Shown in pieces: positions 12,260-23,742 of a stretch of DNA of 64,000 nucleotides (positions are counted from its first letter, which is position 1; every line of letters starts with the position of its first letter). The DNA is from Tetrastigma voinierianum. Lineage: Eukaryota; Streptophyta; Magnoliopsida; Vitales; Vitaceae. The notes beneath the pieces were generated by a model that did not search any database, had not been told where the DNA came from, and worked only from the letters and a program-made list of their open reading frames with translations. Position numbers and translations under genes: made by a program. Location: positions 55,975-119,974 of the forward strand of contig JAEQBH010006406.1 in assembly GCA_016808115.1 (NCBI GenBank), read 5' to 3'.

Positions 12260-13160
12260 TTTATTTTTATACATGTGCATTTTGGATTTTTCGTGTCATC
12301 GATTAAGGTTTTAGGTATTTAACATCATAGTTCTTAGGTTTATGGGTTTTTTGGATGTTTTCACTGCACCAAGATTATGTAATGTTTCCATCGCATGCAA
12401 CAAAGTCGACGTGGGGATGATCTGCATGGTAATGCCTCCCCTCCCCAATCATTAGAGAAACTAGATTAAAGTGAGGACATGAAGCATCCTTATATGTATA
12501 AAACAATGCAACCCGCTTTTGGTATATATTAAACACAAATCGGAATTTTGTTTTTTTTAAAAAAAAGTTAGTAATCGCTTTTAAGAACAATACGCCCAAC
12601 AAATGAGAGATACTAACCTTGAATTGCAATTAGAATCAACGCTTAATATCTAGACCTCCTTCTGCTTAGATTCCACGACCCAACAACAACAACAATATTA
12701 CAAAGACTCCGCTGGGAACAAGTCAAATTCCTTCCAAATTTGGCCAGCTTTTCAATCAAATATTCCCTCAGACTAATATGAAACTCTACCGTGGTTCGAA
12801 TGAATCATCATCTAGTTTTCGCTACCATCATCAACAAGTCATATTTTCCATCAAATCGAATCATAGGTGGGTGGATCACTCGAAGATTAAAGTTAAATAA
12901 ATAAATATTCCAATAAATTTCCTTATTTAGTGCAGGTTTTTCTTATGATTTTAGATATGGTATCTGGTGAGCTGATCACTCCCATTTACAAAGCCCATCA
13001 TAAGTATATGTCTTCAGCGAAACTCGTCAACTGGAATCCTCTCTGTCCACAACCGGGTTCTCTTTCTAAGAGCCCAATGGCGATCTTAATACTGGGGGTC
13101 TGCACACCCGAATGTGTTCCATATGCTTTATTTAAGTGGCGCTGTGCTTTGATTTGTCTC

Positions 13161-13196
<36 letters not shown>

Positions 13197-14925
13197 AATA
13201 TTTGCCCCACTGTATCATATACAATTCTATATTTGGTTCCTATAAAATCTAAGAAAAATGCTGTAGAAAGAAAATAAGTGAGGAAAAGGGAGAAAAAGAA
13301 AAAAGAGCAAAATCTCACATTTTAGTTTACTTATTACTCAAGCAAAATTTATTATTTTAACTCATTAATATAATATTAAATAAGTTAAGAATTTGTATAA
13401 GTTTTATAATTTGTATTTTATTTGTAAGTTTCTGGGCACTTTATCTATATATGTAAGATTTTAAGTAATATTATTTAAATTTGATTTTCTTTAGGGCTAT
13501 GTTTGGTTATGAGAAAATTTAATAGAAATTCAAAGAAAGGACAATAGAAATTAAGGAAAGTAAATGAAGGAAAATAAATATACAATTAAATTTCTGTATT
13601 AATATTTTTATTGGCTATATAAATCAATTTTATTTATTTATTTTGACAAACATTTCAGTTATACTAAAGTAAACTGTACATGGGAATCATGGACCCCTCC
13701 TCCCCATTTCATGCCTTTTGAAAGCACATATGAGTGTGTGTAGACATGATGAACATCAATTTTGTTTATTTAAATTCATCAAAAGTATAGTTAAATAATT
13801 GTAAAATAATTAATAACAAACAAAAACAGAGTAAAGACATCGCAAATACTCAAAAGTCTAGGGTCTTGCTTTGAAAGTCGTTATAACAATTGGTTTAATA
13901 TCAATGGAAATTGCAAAATACATGTTTTTGTTTTGTAAAGAAAACACATAAAACATTAGATTCAAGAAGAAGAAAAAACCACCTGCATTATGGTGTAAAG
14001 TTGGGGTTCTATGCAAAATCCTGATATCCTGCTGACAGGTGTTTTAGTGTCTACAAAACAATTTTAAAATGTGCGCTTTGAATTGTTTTCAAAAGTAATA
14101 TAAAAAATACTTGTAACTTTTTGTTATTTAATGGTTTTATAAAAACTAAACACTTTTAAAATCTAATACTCAAATATAAATCCTAAATCGTTTTTACATT
14201 TGAAACGTTACGCTTAGTTCTTACACTTAAAATTAATCTATAAAATATATATATATCAAACAATTTTTTTTTGTCTTCATCAATTTTCTTCAAATAAATT
14301 CAAATCGGTTTTTATGAAAAAATAATTTATCAAAATGTATATTTTTCGATTTCAAATATTGTTTTCATCAAGTAGAAAATGGAAATGAAGAAGTAAAGTA
14401 GACTTTAACAAAATTGCTACCAAATCTCTTTTCACAAGTCGCTTTTCGAGAAACAAAACAAACAAACCGTGATATCATTTCTAGAACTATTTTTCGAATG
14501 ACAATATACACGGAGTTTCTCGGAACATTTTCAAAATACCATTCTTCCATTAAAAATAGACAACAATGTGAGCTGGAATTTGATCCTTCGTTTCGGAAGG
14601 TGGTGGCAAAGCTTCTACATCCTTCATCTCCTTGACCCCAACGTCTTGTAGTATCGGCTTATCACCAATAACATAACTGAAGAGAGCAAATAGAAGGAGG
14701 GGAAAAGGTCCAACAGGAAAATCAAATACAAGAGGACCACGGAGTAACCAATAACTAACTACCATCTAAAATTCACTACTAGTAAAATTATAGACATGTC
14801 ATATTTTTTATTACATTTTGCTGTCCAAAATCTGTAGATAAAATTAAAGATTGATTTTTTAAAGAAACAAACAACCACCATTAATCCAATTTAGCACTAA
14901 TCAAAAAACAAAGTTATATTCTAAC
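12260..14925. other. No gene seen; (TA)n microsatellite
   Basis: AT-rich intergenic sequence with a (TA)n run at 13,163-13,191. The 115-aa plus-strand frame at 12,930-13,277 runs through this microsatellite and is not credible. A 71-aa minus-strand frame (14,550-14,765) has a hydrophobic N-terminal half with GPLVFDFPVGPFPLLLFAL. It looks like a membrane segment, but I cannot name it. Confidence 0.35.
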
Positions 14926-14929
14926 ATTA

Positions 14930-15060
14930 AGTAAAAGACAAACGCCACTCTAAAACTCACACTGATAGATGCTTCTAATTGTGTATGAGTAACCCGGATG
15001 CTTGCTTTTCCTTCTTTGTTCTCCGTCCCGTCATTCAAATTTCTTACTTAATACAATTTA
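14930..15060. repeat. Direct repeat, left copy, flanking gene fragments
   Basis: The phrase gatagatgcttctaattgtg followed by tatga, preceded by taaaactc, and the following ttttccttctttgttctccg are repeated with small changes at 17,680-17,780. Both copies have the same orientation and bracket the CHUP1-like and eIF2A fragments. Confidence 0.65.
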
Positions 15061-15316
15061 GTAGTTTCACTTCTTTTCTGAATTCCGGACTGACTCGAGC
15101 TCCATTGCCACTCTTTGCATGTACATCTTGTTCATAAACCAGCCATCTTCTTCAAGCGCAAGTCCACATGGAACATTAGCATTTATCCTTACAGCAGTGA
15201 GTCCCTCACTGTGTTACCATACCTGGTATTCAATAGCAGCTTCTGTCATGGCATTCAGCTTTCCACTCAGGCCACTTGACATGCTTTTTCTTAGCACAGC
15301 CCTCTCATCAGCCTAT
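15060..15316 (-). pseudogene. CHUP1-like C-terminal exon fragment
   Basis: After an AG acceptor (minus strand, about 15,315) the frame reads ADERAVLRKSMSSGLSG then KLNAMTEAAIEYQ, stopping at a CAG|GTATGG donor-like site. It resumes with NVPCGLALEEDG and MYMQRVAMELESVRNS. These match, in order, the (V/A)DERAVLKHF..KADAMREAAIEY, D..PCGAALKKM and YMKRV..ELES blocks of the conserved C-terminal region of CHUP1-like proteins (CHUP1 positions chloroplasts on actin; relatives include IPGA1). The middle of the family domain is missing and no start or continuation is present, so it is a fragment. It is separated from its coiled-coil exon (15,950-16,200) by about 630 bases. Confidence 0.6.
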
Positions 15317-15944
15317 TAAAGGCAGAAATTATTAACTAAAAGAAAAGGAGAGATAAGTAGAATGATATGCATCATTATAGTTCTTTTTCCACGAACATAA
15401 CCAGAATGTTAATTATCTCTTATTGTTTATATGGATCAATTTTCACCAATTCAATGGGATGTATCTTTTCTACGGCAAAATCAAGTCTACTATGCAAATG
15501 TAGAAACTAGCATTCAAAAAGTCTAACATTAAAAGTACTTTGAACAACCTCATTAAATTAGACAAGAACCAAGCCTAATTTATTCCATAAAAAGCTTTTC
15601 ATTGTAATAAATAAAAAATTGAACTGCATGACGTAAATCCATCATAGAACAACACATCAATTGTTGTTTGTTTGCCAGTAAAAAGAACAGAAAAAGGGGC
15701 AAATGGCACCTAGTTCTTTTTACTGGTTAGTATTTCAAAAAATAAGAAGGTGGGGAAAGAAGGGGAGGGGAGAAGAAACTCCAATGCTTTAAGAAGTTAA
15801 TTAGTTATGGAAAACAAATCTTGAAAATTATTTTGCTGGGTTCGGAAACCAAACAGAAAGTAAGTTCTTTGAAAATAAGGAGGTGAAAGAAAAATGGGTC
15901 AATTGAGTTATGGTGTTGATAATGGGTTTACCTGTTGTCACTGG

Positions 15945-16200
15945 TAAGACTGTATGAACAGATTATCTTGCCAGAGCAGCAGCAAGGTCCTAAGTGAGCT
16001 TAGCGTTGAGCGATTGCAGGTCGAGGTTGACGCTCTGGGCTTTCTCCAACTCTGCCTTCAAACCCAACACCTCAGACTGTAAATTGTCGATCAAATTCTG
16101 ACTGACCTCAACCTTCTCCTGCAATTCCTTAGTCTTGCAATCTTGTCAAACACTGTCATTGCTTCACGATAACTGAAATAGGTTAAGGAGACAAATATTC
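15945..16200 (-). pseudogene. CHUP1-like coiled-coil exon fragment
   Basis: Minus-strand translation gives KELQEKVEVSQNLIDNLQSE then VLGLKAELEKAQSVNLDLQS and LNAKLT, a stop, then DLAAALAR, ending at a CAG|GTAAAC donor-like site near 15,930. The heptad-like pattern and the KELQEKL..ENLIKDLQSEVL..LKAELEKAQ..N..L..LN.KLT.DLAAAEAKI layout match the coiled coil that precedes the conserved C-terminus in CHUP1-like proteins. One in-frame stop (TAG where E is usual) and frame problems upstream mark it as a pseudogene. Together with the fragment at 15,060-15,316 it forms two exons of one parent gene in the correct order. Confidence 0.6.
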
Positions 16201-16784
16201 ATAGGCATAAGAGCAATATTTCAAACCAAAATATAAGGCAAAAATAAGCTTGCTTACATATATTCCAAAATATCAATAAGAGAGTATCCAATCCTGATAA
16301 ATCCAGTCATCTAGAAGCTTGAAAACTAAGAGTTTTTCAATTAAGCCAACATCCAAAGTATTATATTCAAACACCCAGAATAACAGAAGGCACAGTCTGA
16401 TGGCAGCAGATGGAACATACTGGAAAGCCCTGCTTAAATTGTTAAGCACAACATAGGCTTAAAGAAATTGGAAACAAAACTGTTAAGCAATTGGTATATA
16501 AATAATAATGGTAATTTTTAAAAATGCCCTTATCAGCATCATTAACTGATCTTAGCTCATCTGACTTAAAAGGAAAACTTTAAGAAACAAATAAATAAAT
16601 TGTTACGCGCAACACTGCAACAAGAAAAAATGAAACAGAAAAATGCATCTAAAAGGTTTTTTCAGGTCTCCACTCTTAAAATTACAGTTGACACTTAACC
16701 TAACAGCTTATCCAGATAAGATTGAGAGTGCCTTCAACCTGTAAACATTTTTGTAGAGGTGTCTGTTTATAAATTGTAGCGATT

Positions 16785-17505
16785 ATAAGGTAAATAAGGA
16801 TATCCATAAACCACAGCAAATTCTGAACCAGAATATGACCACTGAACATCATGAAACCGCCCCTTTACCTGCAAATATATCAGACAATAAGTATCCTGCA
16901 GGCAGTTAAAACTTGACTTCTGGTTGTACTCAACAAGAGATGGAATTGTTATTCGAGTGGCACAAGGCCTTCATGTATTCCATTTGCTGCCGAAAATTCA
17001 GCTTTGATGGTTCATAATGTCCTGGTTATTTGACTGGCGATCAGCTAACCAGAACTAGAAGCCCTATAGAGCCACACACCTAACTCACTGCACTTGTTGA
17101 ACATCAGAAAAGTCACGAGCAAACAAAGTTGATTAATTGAAATTTCACCACAAACAAATATCTGATATCGGCAGAATTCCCCTATAGTAAAAGAGAATGA
17201 TTAATGTCATATGAATGATTTCAGTCAATTTGACCAATTTGGACCAATTTTAACAAGATCAATACATTGTGTTAAGAATATCATACTTTCCGTGTTTCAT
17301 AATGTGAAGTAAGACCATTTGCACTACAGTTAATATATCGAGTGGCCAATAAATGACTATAGAACCATCCCATGAATAGGTCTCAAGCAGTCAAAACAAA
17401 CCTTAGATTCTGGAACATATGCAGCCACATGGGACCCAGGTGCCTTTGAAAGCTATACAGCAGCTATTCCAGGAATACTCACTTGGTGTATAACCTTGAT
17501 GTGAA
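16785..17505 (-). pseudogene. eIF2A gene fragment (three exon-like pieces)
   Basis: Three minus-strand pieces match eukaryotic initiation factor 2A, a WD-repeat beta-propeller protein, in the correct order. At 17,400-17,505 is KVIHQVSIPGIAAV, a stop, then LSKAPGSHVAAYVPESK, ending at an AAG|GTTTGT donor. At about 16,940-17,080 is a frameshifted piece with GLLVLV, SKLNF and ANGIHEGLVPLE. At 16,795-16,870, after a TTTGCAG acceptor, is VKGRFHDVQWSYSGSEFAVV then YG. The N-terminal start and everything after the FAVVYG strand are missing. Stops and frameshifts rule out function. The exon/intron borders survive, so the copy came from genomic DNA and not from processed mRNA. It lies directly upstream, on the same strand, of the CHUP1-like fragments. 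Confidence 0.75.
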
Positions 17506-17639
17506 CATGCTACATAGAAAATGTTTATAAAAATTAATTAATTTCAATTAATTTTATTAAGGTCCGCTAAAAGGTAAGGAGCGTAGGGTGGTAGTGGGAG
17601 GTTTGGGGCTTAAGTTCCGATCGAACAAGAAAAGCTTCA

Positions 17640-17830
17640 TACATGCATTCTTGGTTTAATAGAAAAGCCAAAAAACAAATCACACTAAAACTCCTACACT
17701 TGATAGATGCTTTCTAATTGTGTATGATCAACTGATGATTGATTTTCTTCTGTTCTCCTCATCCCATCTACTTACCTTCAACGTTGTCGCATTCTTGTGC
17801 TACAGGTTTTAGGAAATATTTGAATGTCAA
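17640..17830. repeat. Direct repeat, right copy, flanking gene fragments
   Basis: Second copy of the 14,930-15,060 repeat in the same orientation (taaaactcctacacttgata followed by gatgctttctaattgtgtatga, then a ttttcttctgttctcctc tract). Its position just beyond the eIF2A piece makes it a candidate boundary of the captured block, or a remnant of a tandem duplication. Confidence 0.6.
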
Positions 17831-17939
17831 CTAATACGGTCATCACCAAAAGGAAGGAAATAATGTGATTCTCAAGGAAAAACTAAGATTTAATGCGGTA
17901 AATATCATCACTGTCTCTTGTTTTTGAGCCGATTCAGAA

Positions 17940-18200
17940 CTAAAGTGGGCATTTCCTTCTAAAAAATGGAATTGAAATTAAATGGAAGCTACGTCCAGGG
18001 GAGATGTTGTTTTTCAGAGTTTCTGGATCCATCATTGCACGACGCTCAATTAGTCGTTCATTCTTAGGCCTCTCGTCGAATAAGTATTGACCAAGAGGGA
18101 TACATTGGTGAGGTAAATCGACTGGGTAAAGGGGGCCATATGGAAGGAATGAACTTCCACGCAATAAATTGACACTCTTTGCATAGTCACACAACAAGGC
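17940..18200 (-). other. 85-codon frame downstream of the MULE transposase
   Basis: An open minus-strand frame includes HQCIPLGQYLFDERPKNERL. I do not recognise a family. It lies about 270 bases past the recognisable end of the transposase on the same strand and may be the 3' part of the same transposon or of captured sequence. Confidence 0.3.
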
Positions 18201-18479
18201 AATTTCACAGATAAATCAAAAAACCCAAGAATAGCGGGGGCCATGTCCCATAAAGACTATGAAAAAACATACCTCTCCTTCATCTTTTAGCTGAATGCGG
18301 GTGGTGAACGCAGCAAGGAGGACCAAATGATAAATAATGGGTGCAGCTACATTCATATATTCGTACACATTCATTTACTGAACTTGATTTATGTTCTTAC
18401 AAGAAACGTTTGACAGACCTAGTTATTTGCACAACCCGTGATAAAGATCGTAGTTTTCCCCTCCCCTAACACCATTTCA

Positions 18480-20900
18480 TTATGCAACCTAAGTTGGATT
18501 TAGGACGCCCACTTCCAAAAGCTGCCAGCATCGACGCAGTGGTACAATCACAGTGTCATCATAAAGAGGCCACTCATCTTCATTGAATATTTGATGGAAA
18601 AGGGGTGCCTATTTGTCATAGTACGACTTAGTTGTGTAGTAGCTCACAAACAAATGAACAACACGTTACGCCACATGCTGATATATGCTACATGGAAAGC
18701 CATATATCAATGTTTTTCCACATGTGCAAGTTTTTTCATGTGTTGACGCGATGAGTTCGCCACTGACTTACATGAAATGTGCCCTTCACGCGATCGCAGC
18801 GACAAATTTCCATCGAACCAACTCTGTGTCGAAGACTGCCCGATAAAGATCAACACGCGGAGGAATTGCCTGCTGGATGTCAATCTATTAGCACCTACTT
18901 CTCTTCTTGCAACAAAGTAACTGTTGAGACGGAAAAAGGTCAATTGTACTAATGCGGTGTTGGCCAGTGTGGCTTCCCTCGAGCTCCTTATGCGCGACAC
19001 CATACCTAAATGTTTTGTTGTCATTAAACCATATCTTCGACCAGTCAAAGAGCCCATAATCGAAAGGATCGCCTAGCCATTGTAACGTTTAACTAATTTC
19101 CATTGTATCACATATGCTTTTTGAATTTCGCTCGTATCGCTAAAGCTACCGGCAAAACCAAATTTTCAAATGTCTTGAACTCCGTCATAAAATTGCTAGC
19201 GAAATGACGATGCAAATCCCTTCTCTCTCTCTTTCGTTATATGCAAATGGTGCAACCAACTAAGATGGTGAGGACGCCATTGTCGCCATGGGATTCTCGA
19301 TGTCCGTCTCGAGCATAACGAAATTCCCCGCCCAGTAACTCTATTTCTATACATGCCAAGAACCATCCCCAACTATCGCATTCTCGCCTTCACAGGAAAT
19401 GCCAAAGGAAAACAATCGACATTTCCGGGTCACACCCCATAACAATCAATAACTTGCCTTTATACTTCCCATATAAATGCGTACCATTAATACTCATAAC
19501 GGGGCGACAATGTTGGAAGCCTTCAATAGATGGCTTGAACAATCGTAACACGAGTTGAATATCTCAAGAGTTTGGTATATTAGTTTCACAAGTTTTTTCC
19601 AAACAACAAAGACATCCAGATTTGCTTCACTATGCCTAAGAACAAACGTGGCAACTCAGATATGCATCGAGCAGGTCACCAAATAACTGCCTAATTGTTT
19701 GTATTTCCATCCAACGCTTTGTATGAGATATTTGATATCCCCATTTTTCCATCACATCATCGACAGTGCTTCGAGACAATGTGAATTGTGCCTAAATTAA
19801 TGCCTGAGTATATTACAGTCTAGTCAGATAGATGCAACCTTGCTCGCTAAGACGACACAAGTATGCCCAAGATATTTATTATAAATAAATAAGGAAGTAT
19901 CTTTCACAACCATTGCAATTCGCTTTCTCCATGGATAGTTACATTCTTCCGCCTTCTACATCTTAAAACGAGCAATTTTTGAGGATGCAACAACGACATA
20001 CTCGGGTGTGCTTTAATAGGTAAATCTTGTACCGCGAAATCAGATTTCAATTAAAACTACCAATTACAAAATTCTCCACCACCACACGGTAGTATGCTTC
20101 ATCTATGGAGTCCAACAACTTGCAACAAGATTATCCGTGTTTTCAACATGTTGAAATTGGTGTGTTAGTGTAAGTGATACCAATGTGATGGCTCATCCAA
20201 TGTCTCATCATCTGGCTGATTTGATACATCACAAGATGGTGCTTGCGCAAAGACATATATCCCTTGCTCATTCTCCAAAACTTGGCTGAGTTCGGAAGAA
20301 TGATGGCTATCCATCAGTCCCCAAAGATCTCATCATCTCCATCGCATTCATCATCAACATCTTCAAGATATTCATCATTACGTTTCATCCGTGGATCAAG
20401 TTTATCATCTCTATCGTCCAAAGATCCAGATCGACCACTACTGGGCCCACAACCGTAGTCATATTGTGCAACATTGTTATCGCATGAACAAAAAAATCGC
20501 GATAACAATTCACAAAGGTTCAATTGTGGCCTTGACTCAACAACTTTAATATACGCTCATCTCTTTCAATGGTTGTCATTGCAGTTAACTGCATTCAACA
20601 TTTTGCGCACACTACTTCATTTCATCGCGGCATCGATAGTTGGAACTTTTTCCACTTAAGGGATGTTTCTGCAATGAGTACTAATTTGAACCTTCGCTTG
20701 TCAACAGCCGTCAGTTTTGGCATATGGTCGGCAACAACTGACTGTTGAAACGCATTCAACCAAAGAACGTGGCGCTCAATGTGCTCGCTCCCCTCATACT
20801 GGTGACCGCTTTTTTGGTACCTCAATATTTGTCCATTATAGTAAATACGTCACGGAATTGTTGAACAGACACAAGTGACCCAGACAAAATTGTCTCAAAT
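18480..20900 (-). mobile_element. Mutator-like (MULE) transposase relic
   Basis: Minus-strand blocks occur in MuDR order. An acidic Asp/Glu-rich segment lies at 20,314-20,523. A CNYPWRKR..HTCVVLASKV segment like the MuDR DNA-binding region lies near 19,860-19,960. HTKRWMEIQTIRQLFGDLLD is near 19,700. LFKPSIEGFQHCRPVMSING followed by THLYGKYKGKLL (core of the DDE domain) is at 19,440-19,560. TALVQLTFFRLNSYFVARRE is near 18,880-18,960. The SWIM-finger region TCGKTLIYGFPCS is near 18,690-18,735, followed by FVSYYTTKSYYD and APLFHQIFNEDEWPLYDD near 18,560-18,650. Stops and frameshifts throughout make it non-functional. I could not identify terminal inverted repeats. The type is that of plant MuDR proteins annotated with SWIM zinc fingers and often found with PMD genes. 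Confidence 0.85.
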
Positions 20901-23742
20901 GAGAATTAAACAATACGAGAGCAGACTTCGATATCATCAACTTTCTTATCATAAGAAACCAATCAATGTGTCCTTATTTTCAATCATTGTGTCATTTTGA
21001 TTTATTGTTGTTGTTCTATTTATAACTGCTATTTCATGTCAGTGAAGTCCATCAAAGAAGGCGGGTAATTTCAACTCTTTATGTGGAAAGAACTCTTCCA
21101 TTTCATTGGCACATGGCAATGAAGAATGATACAAGAGTAGTAACTATTTCACTGCAAATGTAATTTTTCTTGTCAATCAATTATTGAATCAAGAAGGAAC
21201 AAAATGCATCTAAAGTAATGGATGGAAAGACTGTAAAGTCAAGTTTGGAAAGCTTTATAAAATGTGTTAAAAGGAATGTCAAGTTATCAATGCTTTTTTG
21301 GCCAAAAAAGAGACTCACAAAACAGGCCTTTTAAGTTCAAACTAAATATTTAATTAAAATAACAAAAACAAATTATTTACTAACCACTCTGATAAATCGA
21401 GGCTTTAATAAGGCCAAATTACTCTTTTTTTTTCTTTTCTTTTTTACATAAACAGACTGCATTATGCCCAAAAAGGTGAGAAGATATCCGAGGGGCTTTT
21501 ACACGAAGAACCTCACACATCCATAGACATGCAGGTTCACTGCAAAGGAAGTTCCAATCCTTAAGACTCCTGCCAATACTTTCTTTAATCCACTTAATTT
21601 ATGGACCATACTATAAAAACTGCTCGAATTGTAGCATATTTCCTGAACAAAAAATATCTTAATCATAGCATCTTCCTCAAACAGCATCTGGAACAAATGC
21701 ACTGTGTTTCACGTTTCACAAGACGGAGAAGAGCAGGCTGCTCTTCCTGTCTTCCCATCATGACTTCAATATACTAAAACGAATAACATATATTTTCTGA
21801 GCAACCAAAAAAGGAAGGTGAAGGAAAACGGACCTTTCCTGGAACAGATAAGGAGGCGACCACTGAGGAGGAGTCTGCCAGATTCGAAAGAATTTGAAAG
21901 GTATGACTGAGCAAAGAGAGGGGAGAAGAGAAGAAGTGAGGGGGAGAAGAGAATAAAAGCCCAGTTTGTTAACTGACGAGGTTTAATGTTGCCGCCTTCT
22001 GGAACGGGCGGTATTTGAATTAGTTAAATTGCCATAACGACAAGATTTGAATTAATTCAAATGGGTCAGCCGCAGGCGACGACGGAGTCATAAATGCCAT
22101 TGCTGAACGACGGCAATTTAGTTATCTAACGCCATTGCCCGATTGTCGCTCAGATGAACCAATGTCACTGCTCCCATTGCCAAGATTGTTCTTACTGTAG
22201 AATATTTCAGTTAAACATTAATTTTATTTTATTTTAAATAGTGTATTTCCGTACAAAACTCATCATATTTGTCTCCATTCTAGCGTGATCTATTCTATGT
22301 CCTCATGTCCGCATCTAAAACCATGTTCTTTTAGATCTCACCCTTTCGAAAAAGTGATGGAGAAGAAGAAAATTTACAGCAAAGAAAAAAACCTATGGTA
22401 GCAAAAGAGATTGAGTCCGTCACGGTTTATAAGCGCCCGCTGGGGGGCTTCACGGTAAAATTCTTCAACTCTATCCAAAACTTAATACGGTACTCCTTTC
22501 AACGTATTCTAATATTTAGCTTTTATTTAAAATACGTCAAAAAAGATTTGAATTTGGTTGAATTTAATTTAAACAAGAAATAAATTTTTAAATTGCTTTG
22601 ATTCATATGTTACTTAAAATAATAATTCATTTTCTTTCATGCCAAAATTTGTTTTCGCCTTATTCTCGTGAATTAAACGCTATTTCACGTTAAAAACTCA
22701 CTGTAGTAAACAAAATTTTCTACTCACTAAACAAAATAATATTTCCATACCTATTTTTCTTCCTCAATGTTCTCATCCCTTTGTATCTGTCACCCATAAA
22801 TCGAAACAGAGGTATCTCTCCTCCTCCGTTTGACGACTCCTCTCTTCTCAGTTAAACCTTTTCAGGAGACCCTTTTCAAACTCACTTACCATCTCTCCAT
22901 TGCCATGAATATTAAAGATTCTGCTGACTTATGGTTTCAGTTCAATTAAATAAGATTAGTATTATAAAGTTCTAGAGTATAGTCATAATCTATGTATTTC
23001 AGCTTTCAATTCCGTTCTGTTCTGTTTGTTTTTTTCTTTTTTCTTTTCTTTTCTGGATGAGTGCAATTTTGCAGAGGAAAAGGAATCAGTGGAGAGGATT
23101 AGCATTTATCTGGCGAGAGAGATAGAGTGAGCGACATGTAGGCGATCTGTGACGAGAATTATACTTCGAAAGGAAGAAATCTTCATCCCCAGGAGTCATG
23201 TCTACAGAAATCTTTATGCATTTCATCAGTAAGTTCATATCTCATTCATTCTATCCAGGAAGAATGATTATACTTTTTTTTATCAATTTTTTGCTATGTC
23301 ATCACAGAAAATCAAGGATTCTTTGCAGCGATTTAAAATATAAAATTGATTTGGTAATTTAGGACTTGTTTATTGGAAAACTGTTTTTTATAATAATTCT
23401 TTAAAAAACACATAGAAAACTGTTTTGGTGAATTTAGTGTTATAAAAGTTTTAAAAAAAAACCTAGAATCAACCTGTTTTCTATGTTTTCTTCGTCTTCA
23501 TTTTGAAGACAAAAATAAATAATTTAAATATAAACAAGGGATTGAGATGTTCAGCATCCTTCCACATATTTGCAGAGGGAGACCTCACGGGCTATTTTTT
23601 TCTTTTTTCTTTTTAATTCTAAAGTTAATTATAGAATTATTAAGAAATGATTAAAATAAATAAAATACTACTTTAATAATCTTAATTTGATTGTAGTTTC
23701 ATAAGAAATAATGAGTTTAAAATTAAACATATCAATATGAAG
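20901..23742. other. No gene seen; repetitive GCCATTGC motifs
   Basis: A tract at 21,960-22,200 repeats gccgcc / gccattgc / gacggcaatt words in both orientations, as in plant non-autonomous transposons. The 22,330-22,460 and 22,780-22,920 stretches look leader-like (C/T-rich), with MNIKDSADLW as the first codons after an ATG at 22,905, but no exon follows that I can recognise. The rest is AT-rich. Confidence 0.35.

Noticed and set aside
12930..13277. 115-aa plus-strand ORF
   Set aside because: It reads through a (TA)n microsatellite (IYIYIYIYI) and has no homology that I recognise.
18707..19057. 116-aa minus-strand ORF as an independent gene
   Set aside because: It is the C-terminal part of the MULE transposase relic (TALVQLTFFRLNSYFVARRE) and not a separate gene.
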